From: JBAXGE01 sp044344145 | Lineage (GTDB): Bacteria > Planctomycetota > Phycisphaerae > WQYP01 | Direction: 5' to 3' | Assembly (NCBI GenBank): GCA_044344145.1 | Contig: JBIJDM010000173.1 | Span: forward strand, 1-6,450 | DNA: 6,450 nucleotides | In this document: in pieces, positions 5,259 to 6,450 of the stretch | Numbering within the stretch: the stretch's first letter is position 1 | Layout of the letters: each line of letters opens with the position of its first letter | The notes under the pieces: model-generated | Databases searched by the model: none | What the model saw: the letters and a program-made list of their open reading frames with translations, nothing else | What the model was told of the DNA's origin: nothing | Translations under genes and position numbers: made by a program

Positions 5259-6125
5259 TCACTCTTTTTCTACCATAACCACGTTCGACACGGATTCTCC
5301 GACTGAGACACTGCCCCAGTAGGCTCCGCTTAACAATTTTATCGGCACTGCAAAATTGTATTCCGCATTGCCTCCCGGAGGGAGAGCAGTTTTTTCTGGT
5401 GGCGTAGATAAGCGAATCATGTTATCCAAGGGCATTGTGTCCGATAGGTTCGTGGTCACATGGAAATATGTAGGATTAGACGCAAAAGAATATGTGTCAG
5501 TTGTGTTATTCGATACAGATACAGAAAAATTTGCCGTGTTATTGGCCGCACTATAGCGAAGTTTGTTGATTTTTACGTTTAACTTCTGATCCGATAGTCT
5601 TATGGGCTTTACACCAAACTGATCCGGCTTAGTGCCACCGCCACCCGAAGACGAAAAATGACGCACCGTATACGATAGACAACGCGTGCGCTCACCCCAC
5701 GGCGTCTGAATGCCGACATACTCCGCGCGAATGTTTTCTGGAACTTGTGCCATAATTCCATCAGAATAATTAACCGAAACTTGAAATACTATACCGTCGC
5801 GCGCTTGGGACAATACCAGATCATTAGGAGAAAAAGACGAACCATAAACGCCAAGATCAAGCACCATTTTGGGCGTTAAAACCATTTCCGTTTCGCCCAG
5901 CAATTTGCCATGGTAGTAAAATTTTGTGCCAGGAACATCCGATTTTATGATCCAGTTGTGGTCCGGCGTACACTCGCCAATAAAGCCATGGATGATCCGC
6001 ATGCCGCCGATTAACCACGCAAATAACACCGCAAGTACCACGGCCACCAATAGGGTGTATTTCGAGCGATAAAAAGTCTGCGTCTTTTTGGTCGTTGCGT
6101 AGTCAAGGATTCGTAATTTGCCCAT
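5259..6125 (-). CDS. Membrane-anchored beta-rich protein with PEGA-like stretch, unknown function
   Basis: This 288-aa protein is not recognised as a named family. Residues 1-23 are basic, followed by one transmembrane segment at about 24-42 (TLLVAVVLAVLFAWLIGGM), so the remainder should face outside the cytoplasm. Residues 61-84 (KSDVPGTKFYYHGKLLGETE and on) resemble a PEGA repeat, a beta module seen in surface proteins. A low-complexity SSSGGGG linker at 158-164 precedes a C-terminal domain at about 180-288 rich in alternating beta strands, N and S/T, ending PPGGNAEYNFAVPI ... SVSVGESVSNVVMVEKE, which suggests an Ig-like sandwich. C52 and C149 could form a disulphide. The frame extends upstream to 6212, but GGGAGG six bases before the ATG at 6123-6125 fixes this start. 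It precedes the four-helix protein gene in a likely operon. A+T-rich composition hints at acquisition. Confidence 0.75.
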   Translation of the reverse strand: MGKLRILDYATTKKTQTFYRSKYTLLVAVVLAVLFAWLIGGMRIIHGFIGECTPDHNWIIKSDVPGTKFYYHGKLLGETEMVLTPKMVLDLGVYGSSFSPNDLVLSQARDGIVFQVSVNYSDGIMAQVPENIRAEYVGIQTPWGERTRCLSYTVRHFSSSGGGGTKPDQFGVKPIRLSDQKLNVKINKLRYSAANNTANFSVSVSNNTTDTYSFASNPTYFHVTTNLSDTMPLDNMIRLSTPPEKTALPPGGNAEYNFAVPIKLLSGAYWGSVSVGESVSNVVMVEKE

Positions 6126-6144
6126 TACATGCCTCCCGGACTGT

Positions 6145-6194
6145 GCTGCTGTGCCGTGGACGGATAGTTCCGGCAAATGACCATACGCAGCAGC
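6145..6194 (-). promoter_or_regulatory. Structured 5' leader of the membrane-gene pair
   Basis: GCTGCTG (6145-6151) pairs with CAGCAGC (6188-6194), and immediately inside it TGCCG (6152-6156) pairs with CGGCA (6171-6175), leaving a one-sided bulge. This two-part stem sits seven bases upstream of the GGGAGG ribosome site (6132-6137) in the predicted leader. It does not match a riboswitch I know. Confidence 0.35.
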
Positions 6195-6228
6195 CTTACA
6201 CGAAACCCACAAAAATCGTCACGAGAAA

Positions 6229-6257
6229 ATCATAACGGCAGCGCGGGGGTGAAACAA
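6229..6257 (-). promoter_or_regulatory. Candidate sigma70 promoter for the membrane-gene pair
   Basis: On the minus strand TTGTTT (6252-6257) and TATGAT (6229-6234) are separated by exactly 17 bases. The -10 box matches five of six and the -35 box three of six. Transcription would begin near 6222, giving a leader of about 97 bases containing the 6145-6194 stem. Confidence 0.45.
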
Positions 6258-6324
6258 GGAAATTGCGACAGAATGTGGTGGGGGTAATATGGCGCTGAGG
6301 GAGTGTGGTTTGTATCCATACATG

Positions 6325-6423
6325 GTGCTCTTTCAGAGCACACAAGGCAGGCCGGACTAAAACCCAGGGCGTTGCCCTCGTTGTTCCACACAAGTCACGG
6401 GCTGCGAATTTGTCCCTTGGGAC
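6325..6423. repeat. Second type of intergenic hairpin repeat
   Basis: Three hairpins lie in a row: 6325-6341 (GTGCTCT / AGAGCAC, loop TTC), 6366-6378 (AGGGC / GCCCT, loop GTT) and 6412-6423 (GTCCC / GGGAC, loop TT). The ACCCAGGGCGTTGCCCT core resembles a dispersed element I associate with PVC-group genomes, where it often yields false ORFs containing motifs like ALKEHH. Such a 76-codon frame runs 6196-6426 on the minus strand (CALKEHHV) and is judged non-coding. Within 6126-6450 I see otherwise only the leader and promoter of the membrane genes; nothing is recognised in 6424-6450. Confidence 0.55.
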
Positions 6424-6450
6424 CAAACATCTCCCACGCCCAAGCCAGAT

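Noticed and set aside
6126..6212. 29-residue N-terminal extension of the 5259-6125 gene
   Set aside because: GGGAGG is ideally placed for the ATG at 6123-6125; the extension would read through the leader stem and lacks its own ribosome site.
6196..6426. 76-codon minus-strand ORF with ALKEHHV motif
   Set aside because: It lies across the hairpin repeat at 6325-6423 and the candidate promoter of the membrane genes; this motif is typical of false ORFs in such repeats.
1..6450. CRISPR array, tRNA, rRNA, transposase, toxin-antitoxin or known defence genes
   Set aside because: No regularly spaced direct repeats, cloverleaf-like structures or catalytic motifs of these systems were seen on either strand.

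Overview
The window looks like chromosomal DNA from a GC-rich bacterium of the PVC superphylum, most likely Verrucomicrobiota (a guess from pattern recognition, not a search). The evidence is the GyrA active-site neighbourhood (HPHGEAVIYPT ... GDPPAAMRYTEARM) and two kinds of intergenic hairpin-rich repeat. These resemble dispersed repeats I associate with verrucomicrobial and planctomycete genomes: one built on TTAATGCCGGAGGCATTACAGC, the other on an ACCCAGGGCGTTGCCCT core.

Layout. 1-223: a chain of small hairpins forming a dispersed repeat. 316-343: hairpin terminator. 369-809 (-): Rrf2-family regulator with its own leader inverted repeat and a candidate promoter. 810-1115: divergent, AT-rich control region with a sigma70-like and a sigma54-like candidate promoter facing right. 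1116-1802 (+): class I SAM-dependent methyltransferase. 1840-1876: strong intrinsic terminator closing gyrA from the right. 1908-4556 (-): complete DNA gyrase subunit A, 882 aa. 4557-4823: gyrA promoter region, with a good G-quadruplex motif and a second, inverted copy of the left-hand repeat. 4824-5213 (-) and 5259-6125 (-): two genes of unknown function, a four-helix membrane protein and a single-pass membrane-anchored beta-rich protein with a PEGA-like stretch. They probably form one operon read from a promoter near 6229-6257. 6126-6450: leader, promoter and a different hairpin repeat.

How the parts relate. gyrA is the housekeeping anchor. The regulator and methyltransferase are divergently transcribed, so the Rrf2 protein could control itself and possibly the methyltransferase. 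The right-hand gene pair is visibly richer in A+T than the rest and is bracketed by repeat elements, so it looks like an accessory insertion beside gyrA. I see no CRISPR array, tRNA, rRNA, transposase or recognised defence system. The most unusual material is the repeat architecture, the unknown membrane pair, and the gyrA quinolone-pocket residues and promoter.
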